Positions 1 through 7,509 of a DNA stretch of 64,000 bases are shown piece after piece. The notes beneath the pieces were generated by a model that had not been told where the DNA came from, did not search any database, and saw nothing but the letters and a program-made list of their open reading frames with translations. The DNA is from CALJFL01 sp963669435 (lineage in GTDB: Bacteria; Pseudomonadota; Gammaproteobacteria; Pseudomonadales; Halieaceae), in NCBI GenBank assembly GCA_963669435.1, contig OY770025.1, positions 3,162,001 through 3,226,000 of the forward strand. The letters run 5' to 3'. Within the stretch, counting starts at the first letter, position 1. Each line of letters begins with the position of its first letter. The translations under genes were made by a program, and so were the position numbers.

Positions 1-908
1 GGCATCAGTGGCAAAAGCTGTTCAAATCGAGCGGCCATCCAGGGGTGAGACACCACGACCCGATCCATAATCTCGCTAAATGATGGCACCCCGGGCTGCT
101 GGCCCAACATCGGGAACGCGTTAAATGTGCAAAGGTCTTCTACCAGGACAGCACCAACACAACCGAAAATAGTTTCCGCGAAAGGGCTGCTGTCCTTTGC
201 AGCCTTCCAATTGGCCGAAGTTATGAATTGCTGTGCGTCGAAAGATAGGATTTCCGGGCCATAGAAGGGGTCATGAACTGATCTTCTCAGGCGCTGTGCG
301 AATATCTCGGGGCCCGCGTAGGAGGGGAGCTTCGCCGAGGGGCTATAGGCGAGAACGTCTTCGTAAGTAGGCGTTGTACCATCCTTTGTCTCGCCGATAA
401 GTTTTTCGCTCAGTTCGCCCAGCTCATCGCTTAGCGCTTCTTTGGTCAAGGTCGACAGATCTGCTTGCAGTGCCTGGTAAACCGCCTCTGTCATCAGGTT
501 TACTCGAAGTAGCGGCAGCGCAAGCTGCTCTCCGGTTACAATCGCGTGAAGGTCGGTGGCCAGGTCCGTGCCCGTACTGTCAATGATCCCGTCGCCATTC
601 GCATCGATATCCGCACCACCCGTCACTGTAATCAGGTAAAACGCGTCCTGCTCATACTCCGACTCCGGGATCTGTACATTTCCAATAAACAGCAGGCGGA
701 TCAGATCATTCCATTCTTCCCAGAATCCGTCGAACTGGGTGCTACTGCTCTCGACATCGCTGGTCTCGAGTCCGCTAGCCACGACGACTCCGGAATCAAT
801 TTTAGTGATGGAGACATTAGCTCCGACCACGGGTCCTACCACTTCGACACGCAGACAACCGGAAAGCAGCGCGATGAAGAAGCAGACAATTGTGGCGCGT
901 ATCAGCAT
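1..908 (-). CDS. putative lipoprotein of unknown function, C-terminus outside window
   Basis: This reading frame stays open on the minus strand from an ATG at 908 to the window edge, giving about 302 codons. The N-terminus (MLIRATIVCFFIALLSGC) is a short basic and hydrophobic stretch ending in an LSGC lipobox, so Cys18 is the likely lipidated residue and the product should be an outer- or inner-membrane lipoprotein. The mature part is acidic and includes a DIDANGDGIID stretch that looks like a calcium-binding DxDxNGDG loop (dockerin/EF-hand-like, about residues 95-105). I do not recognise a named family. It lies downstream of the thioredoxin/GST pair on the same strand, separated by a hairpin, so it is probably a separate transcript. 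The lipoprotein call rests on the visible lipobox; the function is unknown. Confidence 0.72.
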   Translation of the reverse strand, partial: MLIRATIVCFFIALLSGCLRVEVVGPVVGANVSITKIDSGVVVASGLETSDVESSSTQFDGFWEEWNDLIRLLFIGNVQIPESEYEQDAFYLITVTGGADIDANGDGIIDSTGTDLATDLHAIVTGEQLALPLLRVNLMTEAVYQALQADLSTLTKEALSDELGELSEKLIGETKDGTTPTYEDVLAYSPSAKLPSYAGPEIFAQRLRRSVHDPFYGPEILSFDAQQFITSANWKAAKDSSPFAETIFGCVGAVLVEDLCTFNAFPMLGQQPGVPSFSEIMDRVVVSHPWMAARFEQLLPLM

Positions 909-981
909 GAAATGTGGAGTCCAGAAGTAAGAGCAACAAGTTTCATGGTATCAGTGCGAATACTCCATCCCAAGTAAAGCT

Positions 982-1004
982 AGGCCGAAGCTTCACTCCG
1001 GCCT
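982..1004 (-). terminator. candidate hairpin terminator after the trxA-GST operon
   Basis: Arms AGGCCG and CGGCCT flank an 11-base loop just past the GST stop codon. On the minus strand the hairpin is followed by only a short T-rich run, so termination is plausible but not certain. Confidence 0.4.
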
Positions 1005-1009
1005 TATAT

Positions 1010-1699
1010 CTAGATTACAAAATTGCGAATCTCCTCGACTTTACTGTTGACCTCATTTTCGGTTTTTAATTCCTTAGTCGCCGGTACCGCCAGGCCACGC
1101 TGCACGGCCGGGCGTGCGGCGATGGTATCCAGCCAGCGTTGCAGGTTGTCCAGGCCGCTGATGTCGACGCCACCCCAGTCGTAGGTGCGCACCCAGGGGA
1201 AGGTGGCGATGTCCGCGATGGAGTAGTCTCCAGCCAGGAACTCGTGCTCCGCCAGGCGTGAGTCCAATACCTCGAACAGGCGTCGGCTCTCGTTCTGGTA
1301 ACGCGCTATCGCGTAGGGAATTTTTTCTTCCGCGTAGCGGTTGAACACGTTGGCCTGGCCCATCATGGGTCCCACGCCGCCCATCTGGAACATCAGCCAC
1401 TGTAAGACGACAGAGCGCTGGTTTGCGTCTTCCGGCAACAGCTTGCCTGCCTTGTCGGCCAGGTAATGCAGGATGGCGCCCGATTCAAAGACGGTAAAGC
1501 CCTTGTTTTCGTGATCAGTGTTGTCGTGATCGATGATCACCGGAATACGTCCGTTGGGATTCAGTGCCAGGAACTCGGGTTCTTTCTGTTCACGGGCACC
1601 GAGGTCAATCGCGCGTACCGAGTAGGGCAGTTCCAATTCCTCCAAGGCGATTGACGCCTTCTGTCCGTTAGGTGTGCCCGCTGTAAGTAACTCAATCAT
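1010..1699 (-). CDS. glutathione S-transferase, Nu-class/YfcG-like
   Basis: A 229-residue cytosolic GST. The N-terminal thioredoxin-like domain carries TPNGQK at residues 9-14, the signature of the YfcG/YghU (Nu-class) group. In that group Thr and Asn replace the usual Tyr or Ser, and the proteins act as glutathione-dependent disulfide-bond reductases or peroxidases. The glutathione-contacting ESGAILHYLADK segment follows at about residue 72, then an all-helical C-terminal domain. The start has a good ribosome site (AAGGAG, 8 bases upstream). It begins 12 bases after the thioredoxin stop, so the two genes form one operon, and a TetR-operator-like site precedes trxA. I infer a joint role in thiol repair after electrophile or oxidative stress. 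The family is secure; the exact substrate is not known. Confidence 0.88.
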   Translation of the reverse strand: MIELLTAGTPNGQKASIALEELELPYSVRAIDLGAREQKEPEFLALNPNGRIPVIIDHDNTDHENKGFTVFESGAILHYLADKAGKLLPEDANQRSVVLQWLMFQMGGVGPMMGQANVFNRYAEEKIPYAIARYQNESRRLFEVLDSRLAEHEFLAGDYSIADIATFPWVRTYDWGGVDISGLDNLQRWLDTIAARPAVQRGLAVPATKELKTENEVNSKVEEIRNFVI

Positions 1700-1711
1700 T
1701 GTTTCTTCTCC

Positions 1712-2047
1712 TTAGTTGATATGGTTGTCGATGGCGCTGGTAATAGCCGCTTTTGGCTGCACACCAGTAATGGTTTCTACCGGCTTGCCATCCTTGAACA
1801 CGATGAGGGTGGGGATGGAGCGGATCGCAAAACGTGCAGCGAGATCCTGGTTCTCATCCACGTCCACCTTCTTGATGGCGGCCTTGCCGGCATACTCGTC
1901 GGCGATTTGATCGAGCAGCGGTGCAATGGTCCGGCACGGGCCACACCACTCTGCCCAGAAATCTACCAATACCGGCTGGTCAGATGACGCCAATACGTCG
2001 TGGTCGAAGTTGGCTGTGTTTACTGCCTGTGGTTTGTTGTCATACAT
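1712..2047 (-). CDS. trxA: thioredoxin
   Basis: A 111-residue single-domain thioredoxin of the usual length. It has the redox-active WCGPC at residues 34-38, the preceding VLVDFWAEW strand, and the cis-proline region (IRSIPTLIVFKDG). It reduces protein disulfides in the cytoplasm using electrons from thioredoxin reductase. The ribosome site AAGGAG lies 7 bases before the ATG. It is the first gene of a two-gene operon with a Nu-class GST. A 19-base site identical to one in front of the neighbouring TetR gene lies 30 bases upstream (2077-2095). This suggests a stress-inducible thioredoxin under local repression rather than the housekeeping copy. Confidence 0.93.
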   Translation of the reverse strand: MYDNKPQAVNTANFDHDVLASSDQPVLVDFWAEWCGPCRTIAPLLDQIADEYAGKAAIKKVDVDENQDLAARFAIRSIPTLIVFKDGKPVETITGVQPKAAITSAIDNHIN

Positions 2048-2076
2048 GGTCGTTCTCCTTAATTGATAAAATCGAA

Positions 2077-2095
2077 ATATATGACCGGTCGTCTT
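2077..2095 (-). promoter_or_regulatory. TetR operator-like site upstream of trxA
   Basis: On the plus strand this reads ATATATGACCGGTCGTCTT, centred on the palindrome GACCGGTC (2083-2090). It is identical over all 19 bases to the site at 2715-2733 in front of the TetR gene. On the minus strand a TATATT -10-like hexamer (2081-2076) abuts the palindrome. The -35 here is weak. NemR/AcuR-type repressors are known to bind GACC...GGTC palindromes. Confidence 0.75.
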
Positions 2096-2122
2096 GATAC
2101 CGATCGAAAAAAAATCTGCCGC

Positions 2123-2707
2123 CTAACTCTTCAATACCCGGGGCAGCATGCCCAGGAAGTTTTCCAGTGGGGCTCGCGACTTTTCTGTCTTCATTCTAAG
2201 TAGTGCGCCCTCCCAGGCGTTAAACAGAAATTCAGCCAATGCCTGTGGGTCCTGAGTTGCCTCCAGTTCACCGTTGCTTTTCGCTTCCTGCAGGGCCCGT
2301 GCTATCAGTCCGGTGATGTTTGCCAGCGTACGCTGCACAGACTGCCGTATCAGCTCGCAGCTGTCAGACATTTCCTGACCCATATTTCCGAGGAAGCAGC
2401 CCACCTGGAACCCGTCGTCACATACACGATTTACATTGGCGCTAAAAAAGCTGTGCAGGCGCTCATGGGCTGTTGCATTGCTGCGGAGCAGATGCAGTTC
2501 AGCGGTGGCGAAGGAGTCCCGCGCGGCTGACTCAATGGCCTCCACCGCGAAATCTTCTTTGCTGTCGAAATAGTTGTAGAACGAGCCCTTGGGTACACCG
2601 GCGGCGTCGACGATATCCTTGACGCTGGTGCCGTTGTAACCGTGGATCTTCATGATCTCCAGGCCACTGTCCAGCAGGTGCTCTTTTTTCGCTTCCCGTT
2701 TGCTCAT
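2123..2707 (-). CDS. TetR/AcrR family repressor (NemR/AcuR-like)
   Basis: A regulator of about 194 residues starting at MSKREAK (2707). It has an N-terminal helix-turn-helix (TSVKDIVDAAGVPKGSFYNYFDSKEDF) and a C-terminal TetR_C domain of the AcuR/NemR kind with the conserved GCFLGNMGQE segment. In relatives, cysteines in this region sense electrophiles or hypochlorite. The frame stays open further upstream, to an ATG at 2755. I prefer 2707 because a TTGACA-N17-TATATT promoter with the operator inside its spacer lies at 2742-2714, within that extension, and would start transcription at or next to the A of this ATG. The identical operator before trxA implies that this protein represses both itself and the trxA-GST operon. 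The inducer is unknown. Confidence 0.85.
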   Translation of the reverse strand: MSKREAKKEHLLDSGLEIMKIHGYNGTSVKDIVDAAGVPKGSFYNYFDSKEDFAVEAIESAARDSFATAELHLLRSNATAHERLHSFFSANVNRVCDDGFQVGCFLGNMGQEMSDSCELIRQSVQRTLANITGLIARALQEAKSNGELEATQDPQALAEFLFNAWEGALLRMKTEKSRAPLENFLGMLPRVLKS

Positions 2708-2713
2708 GGTGTC

Positions 2714-2742
2714 AATATATGACCGGTCGTCTTTTTTGTCAA
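2714..2742 (-). promoter_or_regulatory. TetR gene promoter with operator in the spacer; leaderless start
   Basis: On the minus strand TTGACA (2742-2737) and TATATT (2719-2714) are separated by exactly 17 bases. The spacer contains GACCGGTC (2721-2728), part of the 19-base repeat at 2715-2733. The expected transcription start, about 7 bases past the -10, falls on the ATG at 2707, so the mRNA would be leaderless. Repressor binding in the spacer would occlude RNA polymerase. Confidence 0.72.
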
Positions 2743-2807
2743 TCATCTGTTTCATAATGATTGGTACTAAGGATATGTGCTTTGGGTCCTGGCAGGTTGT
2801 GCCCAGG

Positions 2808-2852
2808 CAGATTAGGCCCGGCCGGGTAAGGTCTGGCCAGATTGGGCCCGGC
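2808..2852. repeat. direct repeat, two 15-bp copies
   Basis: CAGATTAGGCCCGGC (2808-2822) and CAGATTGGGCCCGGC (2838-2852) differ by one base and start 30 bases apart. They lie between the maiA stop and the TetR promoter region. The GGCCCGGCC cores are self-complementary, so they may also fold as hairpins at the end of the tyrosine operon. Confidence 0.5.
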
Positions 2853-2866
2853 TAGAATCTGTCAGG

Positions 2867-3499
2867 CTAGGGTGCGTCGGGCTGGCGTTCCGGCTGCGCA
2901 GCCACGAATTCCGGCAAGGTATTGCAGTGATCCGCCACCCGAGTGATTGCGGGGTAAGGGTCCATCGGGATCTTGAAGCGCTTGGCGTTGTAAACCTGGG
3001 GTGCCAGATAACAATCGGCCAGGGTGACCTTATCGCCGTAGCAAAAGTCGCCGCTGTAGCGCTGCAGCAGTGTCTCCACCGATTCGAATGCGCGGTCCAC
3101 CCAGGTCTGGTACCACTGCTGTACCTGGGCTTTATCGCAATCGAGTTCATCCTTGAGGTAGTTGAGCACCGCAATATTCAGGATAGGGTGCACATCGCAG
3201 GCGATATTGTTGATGATGCTGCGCACGTGACTGCGGGCAAGTGCCCCCGTCGGTAGCAGGGCCGGGGTGGGCTCGGTCTCCTCCAGCCACTCCAGTATGG
3301 CACCAGATTGCGCGATGACCTCGCCGCCAATATCAAGGGCCGGTACCAGTCCCTGGGGGTTCTCGGCCAGGTAATCCTCTGACTTCTGCTCCTGCGCCAG
3401 CAGGTTAATCGCCGCGTACTCGTATTCCAGTGCCTTCAGGTTCATGGCGATGCGCACACGATATGCCGCCGAAGAGCGATAGTACGAATAGAGCTTCAC
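2867..3499 (-). CDS. maiA: maleylacetoacetate isomerase
   Basis: A 210-residue zeta-class GST that isomerises maleylacetoacetate to fumarylacetoacetate with glutathione as cofactor, the penultimate step of tyrosine degradation. The N-terminus (VKLYSYYRSSAAYRVRIAMNLK) carries the zeta-class SSxxxR(V)RI motif, with the catalytic Ser-Ser at about residues 9-10. The glutathione-binding QSGAILEWLEE follows at about residue 64. The frame is open upstream, but a GTG at 3499 with AAGGAG 6 bases before it gives the expected length and sits 11 bases after the fahA stop, so I place the start there. It is the last gene of the hppD-VOC-fahA-maiA operon. Confidence 0.93.
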   Translation of the reverse strand: MKLYSYYRSSAAYRVRIAMNLKALEYEYAAINLLAQEQKSEDYLAENPQGLVPALDIGGEVIAQSGAILEWLEETEPTPALLPTGALARSHVRSIINNIACDVHPILNIAVLNYLKDELDCDKAQVQQWYQTWVDRAFESVETLLQRYSGDFCYGDKVTLADCYLAPQVYNAKRFKIPMDPYPAITRVADHCNTLPEFVAAQPERQPDAP

Positions 3500-3510
3500 G
3501 GTGATCTCCT

Positions 3511-4500
3511 TCAGGCCGGGGGCTGGTAGGCTACCACGCGCTGGTCGATCTTGCCGAAAATAGAGGCTCCGCTGCTGTCGAACATTTCGATCTCGATACG
3601 GTCGCCGAAAGACATAAACGGCGTGCTTGGCTTGCCATTGGCGATGGTTTCCAGGCAACGCACTTCCGCCAGGCAGCAAGAGCCGTCAGCGCTGCCCTGG
3701 TTGGCGACGGTACCCGAGCCGATCACGGTGCCTGTCATCAGCGAGCGTGATTTCGCGCAGTGCGCAATCAGCGTCGGAAAGTCGAAGGTCATATCCACAC
3801 CAGCGTTGGGTGCGCCGATCAGCGTGCCATTCAGTGTTGCGCGCAGCGGCAAATGGAGCTTGCGACCGTCCCAGGCATCGCCCAGTTCATCTGGTGTCAC
3901 CAGCACTGGTGTAAAACTGGTCCAGGGCTTGGATTGGTAAAAGCCGAATTGCTTGCCCAGTTCTGCCGGAATCAGGTTGCGCAGGGAAACGTCATTGACC
4001 AGGCCAACTAACTGAATGTGCTCCGCCGCCTGGTCTGGAGTAACCCCGGCGGGGACATCATCGGTAATTGCTACGATTTCCGCTTCAAAGTCGATACCCC
4101 AGTCTTCGCTTTCAACGGCAATGTCATCGGTCGCGCCGATAAAGGCGTCGGAGGCGCCCATGTAAATCAACGGGTCGGTCCAGAATGATTCGGGCAGTTC
4201 TGCGCCGCGGGCCTTGCGCACCAGTTCCACGTGCGTGACGTAAGCGCTGCCGTCAGCCCAGTGGAAGGCACGTGGCAGTGGGGCATCGCACTGGGAAGGA
4301 TCAAAATCAAATGCGTCGTCCACCTCGCCCGCATTGAGTAGAGCGTAACACTCTTCCAGTGCCTGCGATGCCTCGGCCCAGTTATCCAGCGCGCCCTGCA
4401 TTGTTGCTGAGATATTTGCCACGCTGACTGCGCGCTGCATGTCCCTGGATACCACGACCAACTGGCCGTCGCGGCCGGATTTCAAACTTGCCAACTTCAT
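3511..4500 (-). CDS. fahA: fumarylacetoacetase
   Basis: A 329-residue FAH-family hydrolase that splits fumarylacetoacetate into fumarate and acetoacetate, the last step of tyrosine and phenylalanine breakdown. It contains the family landmarks: the acidic metal ligands around FEAEIVAITDD (about residue 138), the PFxP-like segment KPWTSFTPVLVTPDELG, and GTVIGSGTVANQG in the C-terminal half. The short FAH-2 type (about 330 residues) is usual in proteobacteria. Its ATG overlaps the stop of the upstream VOC gene by four bases (ATGA), indicating translational coupling. Confidence 0.92.
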   Translation of the reverse strand: MKLASLKSGRDGQLVVVSRDMQRAVSVANISATMQGALDNWAEASQALEECYALLNAGEVDDAFDFDPSQCDAPLPRAFHWADGSAYVTHVELVRKARGAELPESFWTDPLIYMGASDAFIGATDDIAVESEDWGIDFEAEIVAITDDVPAGVTPDQAAEHIQLVGLVNDVSLRNLIPAELGKQFGFYQSKPWTSFTPVLVTPDELGDAWDGRKLHLPLRATLNGTLIGAPNAGVDMTFDFPTLIAHCAKSRSLMTGTVIGSGTVANQGSADGSCCLAEVRCLETIANGKPSTPFMSFGDRIEIEMFDSSGASIFGKIDQRVVAYQPPA

Positions 4501-5048
4501 TCTTTTTCTCCGTCAAATTCCTTTGCGTGCAACCAGGCGGCATGTTCGGGCGCGCGCTTGGTATGACTCCATTCCTCGAGCATGGCGGGTGCTACTTCCC
4601 GCAGGGATTTCATCTCTTCCTCGGTGCCGCAGTTCACCGCCAGTTCAAGGCGATGGCCATTAGGATCGCGGAAGTAAATGGAGTGAAACACGCCGTGGTC
4701 GGTGGGACCCAGTACATCCACGCCGTCCTTCTCCAGTCTTTCCTTGGCGGCCAGCAGTTCGTCCATCGTGTCTACTTCGAAGGCGATGTGCTGTACCCAG
4801 TCCGGCGTATTCGGGTCAACACCCATCTCGGGTGAATTGGGCAATTCGAAAAACGCCAGCACATTGCCCATACCCGCATCCAGGAATACATGCATATAAG
4901 GGTCGGGTGCCTTGGTGGAGGGCACCTGGTTTTCGGCAAAAGCGACCTGGAACTCCATGTCCAGTTTCTGCTGGTACCACTCAACGGTTTCCTTGGCGTC
5001 GCGGCAGCGATAGGCCACGTGATGTATGCGTTGTATGTTCATGGTCAC
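4497..5048 (-). CDS. VOC-superfamily metalloprotein of the tyrosine operon
   Basis: A 183-residue single vicinal-oxygen-chelate protein (glyoxalase/extradiol dioxygenase fold). Candidate metal ligands are the His in RIHHVAYR (about residue 10), the His in WVQHIAFEV (about residue 100) and the Glu in HRLELAVN (about residue 137), a complete 2-His-1-Glu set. It sits between hppD and fahA, five bases after the hppD stop and overlapping fahA by four bases, so it is clearly part of tyrosine catabolism. The operon lacks homogentisate 1,2-dioxygenase, the enzyme expected between HppD and MaiA. This protein could be an accessory isomerase or glyoxalase, or a substitute ring-cleaving enzyme. Fold is sure; reaction is not. 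Confidence 0.85.
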   Translation of the reverse strand: MTMNIQRIHHVAYRCRDAKETVEWYQQKLDMEFQVAFAENQVPSTKAPDPYMHVFLDAGMGNVLAFFELPNSPEMGVDPNTPDWVQHIAFEVDTMDELLAAKERLEKDGVDVLGPTDHGVFHSIYFRDPNGHRLELAVNCGTEEEMKSLREVAPAMLEEWSHTKRAPEHAAWLHAKEFDGEKE

Positions 5049-5053
5049 CCGCC

Positions 5054-6133
5054 TTATGCTTCTGCGGCGCTGATCACGCCGCGTTCCAGTTGGTCTCTTT
5101 CGATGGACTCGAACAGGGCCTGGAAATTACCTTCGCCGAAACCCTGGTCACGTTTGCGCTGGATAAACTCGAAAAAGATCGGTCCTATGAGTGTATCCGA
5201 GAAAATTTGCAATAACAGCCGGGAGTCACCCTCGGCAGTTGAACCATCGAGCAGAATACCGCGGGACTTTAACTCATCCACGGGCTCGCCGTGGCCGGGC
5301 AGACGCTCTTCGAGCATGTCGTAATAGGTGTCCGGCGGCGGCGTCATGAACTTCAGGCCGAGTGCTTCCAGCTTGTCCCAGCAGGCTGGCAGGTCGTCGC
5401 AGGCAAAGGCGATGTGTTGAATACCTTCGCCGTTGTAAGCCATCAGGTATTCCTCAATCTGGCCGCCGCTACCCGCTTCTTCATTCAGGGGGATACGAAT
5501 TTTGCCGTCGGGTGCGGTCATCGCCCGCGATGTAAGGCCTGTGTACTCACCCTTGATGTCGAAGTAGCGAATCTCGCGGAAATTGAACAGGCGCTCGTAG
5601 TAACCCGCCCAATAATCCATGCGCCCGCGATAGACATTGTGGGTGAGGTGATCGATGACGGTGAATCCACAGCCCTCGGGGTTGCGGTCGACGCCGTCCA
5701 GGTAGACGAAGTCGATGTCGTAGATTGAAGTACCTTCCTCGTAGCGATCCACCAGGTAGAGGATAGCGCCGCCGATGCCGCGAATCGCGGGTAGTTTCAG
5801 TTCCATTGGGCCGGTGGGAATGTCGATAGGTTGGGCACCTTGTTCCAGCGCGCGGTTGTAGGCCTGCTTTGCGTCCTTCACGCGAAAGGCCATACCGCAT
5901 GCCGAGGGACCGTGCTCTTCGGCGTAAAAGGCAGCCGGTGAACCCTTCTCATAGTTGAGAATGAAGTTGATATCGCCCTGTCGCCACAAATCTACGTCTT
6001 TGGAGCGGTGGGAGGCGACATGGCTGAATCCCATCATCTCGAAGGCGGGCTCGAGAATACCGCGTTCAGGGGCCGCGTATTCCACAAATTCAAAGCCGTC
6101 CAGGCCCATGGGGTTTTCAAACAGGTCTGCCAT
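5054..6133 (-). CDS. hppD: 4-hydroxyphenylpyruvate dioxygenase
   Basis: A 359-residue Fe(II) dioxygenase that converts 4-hydroxyphenylpyruvate to homogentisate. It has two VOC domains. The iron ligands are visible in the C-terminal one: His162 (VIDHLTHNV), His240 (GIQHIAF) and Glu322 (FFEFIQR), the spacing of the pseudomonad enzyme. The C-terminal FIQRKRDQGFGEGNFQALF is the conserved active-site lid helix. The start has a strong ribosome site (GGAGG, 7 bases upstream). It is the first gene of the operon hppD-VOC-fahA-maiA, which ends at 2867. No regulator gene adjoins it. Confidence 0.96.
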   Translation of the reverse strand: MADLFENPMGLDGFEFVEYAAPERGILEPAFEMMGFSHVASHRSKDVDLWRQGDINFILNYEKGSPAAFYAEEHGPSACGMAFRVKDAKQAYNRALEQGAQPIDIPTGPMELKLPAIRGIGGAILYLVDRYEEGTSIYDIDFVYLDGVDRNPEGCGFTVIDHLTHNVYRGRMDYWAGYYERLFNFREIRYFDIKGEYTGLTSRAMTAPDGKIRIPLNEEAGSGGQIEEYLMAYNGEGIQHIAFACDDLPACWDKLEALGLKFMTPPPDTYYDMLEERLPGHGEPVDELKSRGILLDGSTAEGDSRLLLQIFSDTLIGPIFFEFIQRKRDQGFGEGNFQALFESIERDQLERGVISAAEA

Positions 6134-6295
6134 TTTTCTGCCTCCAGGTAGATGTGACGGGCGAGCGCCCGAATGGCAGGAATTTTACGCCTTATGGGGG
6201 GGAATTATTCTGCTTTATTGCCGTTTATCGGGCCTCTCGAGGGAGAATGGCACCGATAGAGCAAGATAAATAGGTGGAAAGCACCCTTGGAGGTG

Positions 6296-7345
6296 TTAGC
6301 AGCAGGGACTGCCTGTATCTGCCTCTGCCGCCACGTCGGCAAACGGAATCGCGGTGCCGCAGCCGGTATCGATCCCGTAATGCGTGTCCCAGTTGCCAAT
6401 GAATTCAAAATGGTCCCGAAACCGGGTGTCGTGCAGCATGCGCCAGGTATTGCCGCACACCGGGAATACCTTCCCGGCGGGAATCAGGTGGTGGGCATCC
6501 AGGGCAAAGGTTTTTTCCTGGTTGGGCACGGTGCCCCGGTAGATGACCGCCTGGCCATAATCTTCACAGGCCGGTTCCAACTCGGGCAGGTTAAACAGAC
6601 GATAGGTGGCTGAGTAAAAGTTAATGTGCCCGATCAATGCCTCCACCTCGGGGTCATTGATCCCCAATTGGCGGCTCTCGACCAGGCGGGGATCACCAAA
6701 GCCAACTTGCCTGGCCAGGGTGAGAAAGTCATTCCAGTACAGGGCGCCGCTGAGGCACTCGCCATAGAGCACCGGGTTCTTTACCAATTCAGCGGGGACA
6801 CGACGGTCGGCATAGACGTCGGAAAAGTAAAGCTCGCCGCCGGGCTTCAGCGCCCGCAAAGCCTCTTTGAGCACTGCGCCCTTATCTTCACAAAGGTTGA
6901 TCACGCAGTTGGACACAATGACGTCGAAGGAATCGTCAGCAAGATCCAGTTCGTGCAGCTTTTCCAGGTAGCCCTGGCGAAAACTGACATTGGGTTGGGC
7001 GTGGCCGAACACCTCGGCGTGGTAGTCACGGTATTGTTCTGCCACTGACAACTGTTCTGCCGTCATGTCGACGCCGACTACCTGGCCCTGTTCGCCTACC
7101 ATGGCAGATAAGACGTAGGCGTCTCTTCCGGCACCGCAGCCGAGATCGAGCACGCGCAAACCTTCCATCAATTGCGGTGCCACCAGTCCACAGCCGTAAT
7201 AGCGTGCCAGTACATCGTCGTGTACCAGGGAGAGTATCTGGCGCAGGTATTGTGGAGGTGCCTCCAGGGTGCAACAGGCGTCTGTCTTCAGGTCTGCAGT
7301 GCCCTGAAGGGTTTTGCCGTAATAGTCTTTCACCTGGTCCAGCAC
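6296..7345 (-). CDS. arsM: arsenite S-adenosylmethionine methyltransferase
   Basis: A 349-residue ArsM-type class I methyltransferase that methylates As(III) to methylated and volatile arsenicals. The SAM-binding motif is VLDLGCGAGRDAYVLS. The three arsenic-binding cysteines expected of the family are visible: ACCT (Cys24/25), SNCVINLC (Cys147) and YGECLSGA (Cys197). The C-terminus ends in a CC pair, as in some ArsM proteins. The frame is open to a GTG at 7426, but the GTG at 7345 has AGGAG 7 bases before it and begins just before the family's DYYGK motif, so I choose it. There is no arsR, arsC or arsenic efflux gene beside it, so it stands alone as a detoxification gene. Confidence 0.9.
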   Translation of the reverse strand: MLDQVKDYYGKTLQGTADLKTDACCTLEAPPQYLRQILSLVHDDVLARYYGCGLVAPQLMEGLRVLDLGCGAGRDAYVLSAMVGEQGQVVGVDMTAEQLSVAEQYRDYHAEVFGHAQPNVSFRQGYLEKLHELDLADDSFDVIVSNCVINLCEDKGAVLKEALRALKPGGELYFSDVYADRRVPAELVKNPVLYGECLSGALYWNDFLTLARQVGFGDPRLVESRQLGINDPEVEALIGHINFYSATYRLFNLPELEPACEDYGQAVIYRGTVPNQEKTFALDAHHLIPAGKVFPVCGNTWRMLHDTRFRDHFEFIGNWDTHYGIDTGCGTAIPFADVAAEADTGSPCC

Positions 7346-7509
7346 AGTCGGTCTCCTGGCATCGTAACGTTGGGTTTGATTTTCTCGGGCCCCCGAAGTT
7401 CCCGATCGCGAGTGTAGCACGCTCACTTAACCCAGTCCGGTGGCAGAGTATCCGCGATTTCCATGCTATATTTCTCGCTCTTTTGCGTGCTTTAACGGGG
7501 GATAAAGCG

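Noticed and set aside
2708..2755. Longer TetR start at 2755
   Set aside because: The promoter and operator lie inside this stretch, and neither upstream ATG has a ribosome site, so the shorter form is preferred.
2820..2866. Terminator after the tyrosine operon
   Set aside because: GC-rich complementary segments exist but no clear stem followed by Ts can be drawn; recorded only as a direct repeat.
7177..7509. Upstream in-frame extension of the ThuA-like gene
   Set aside because: It overlaps the divergent arsM start, lacks family similarity and a ribosome site, and the signal anchor begins right after the GTG at 7510.
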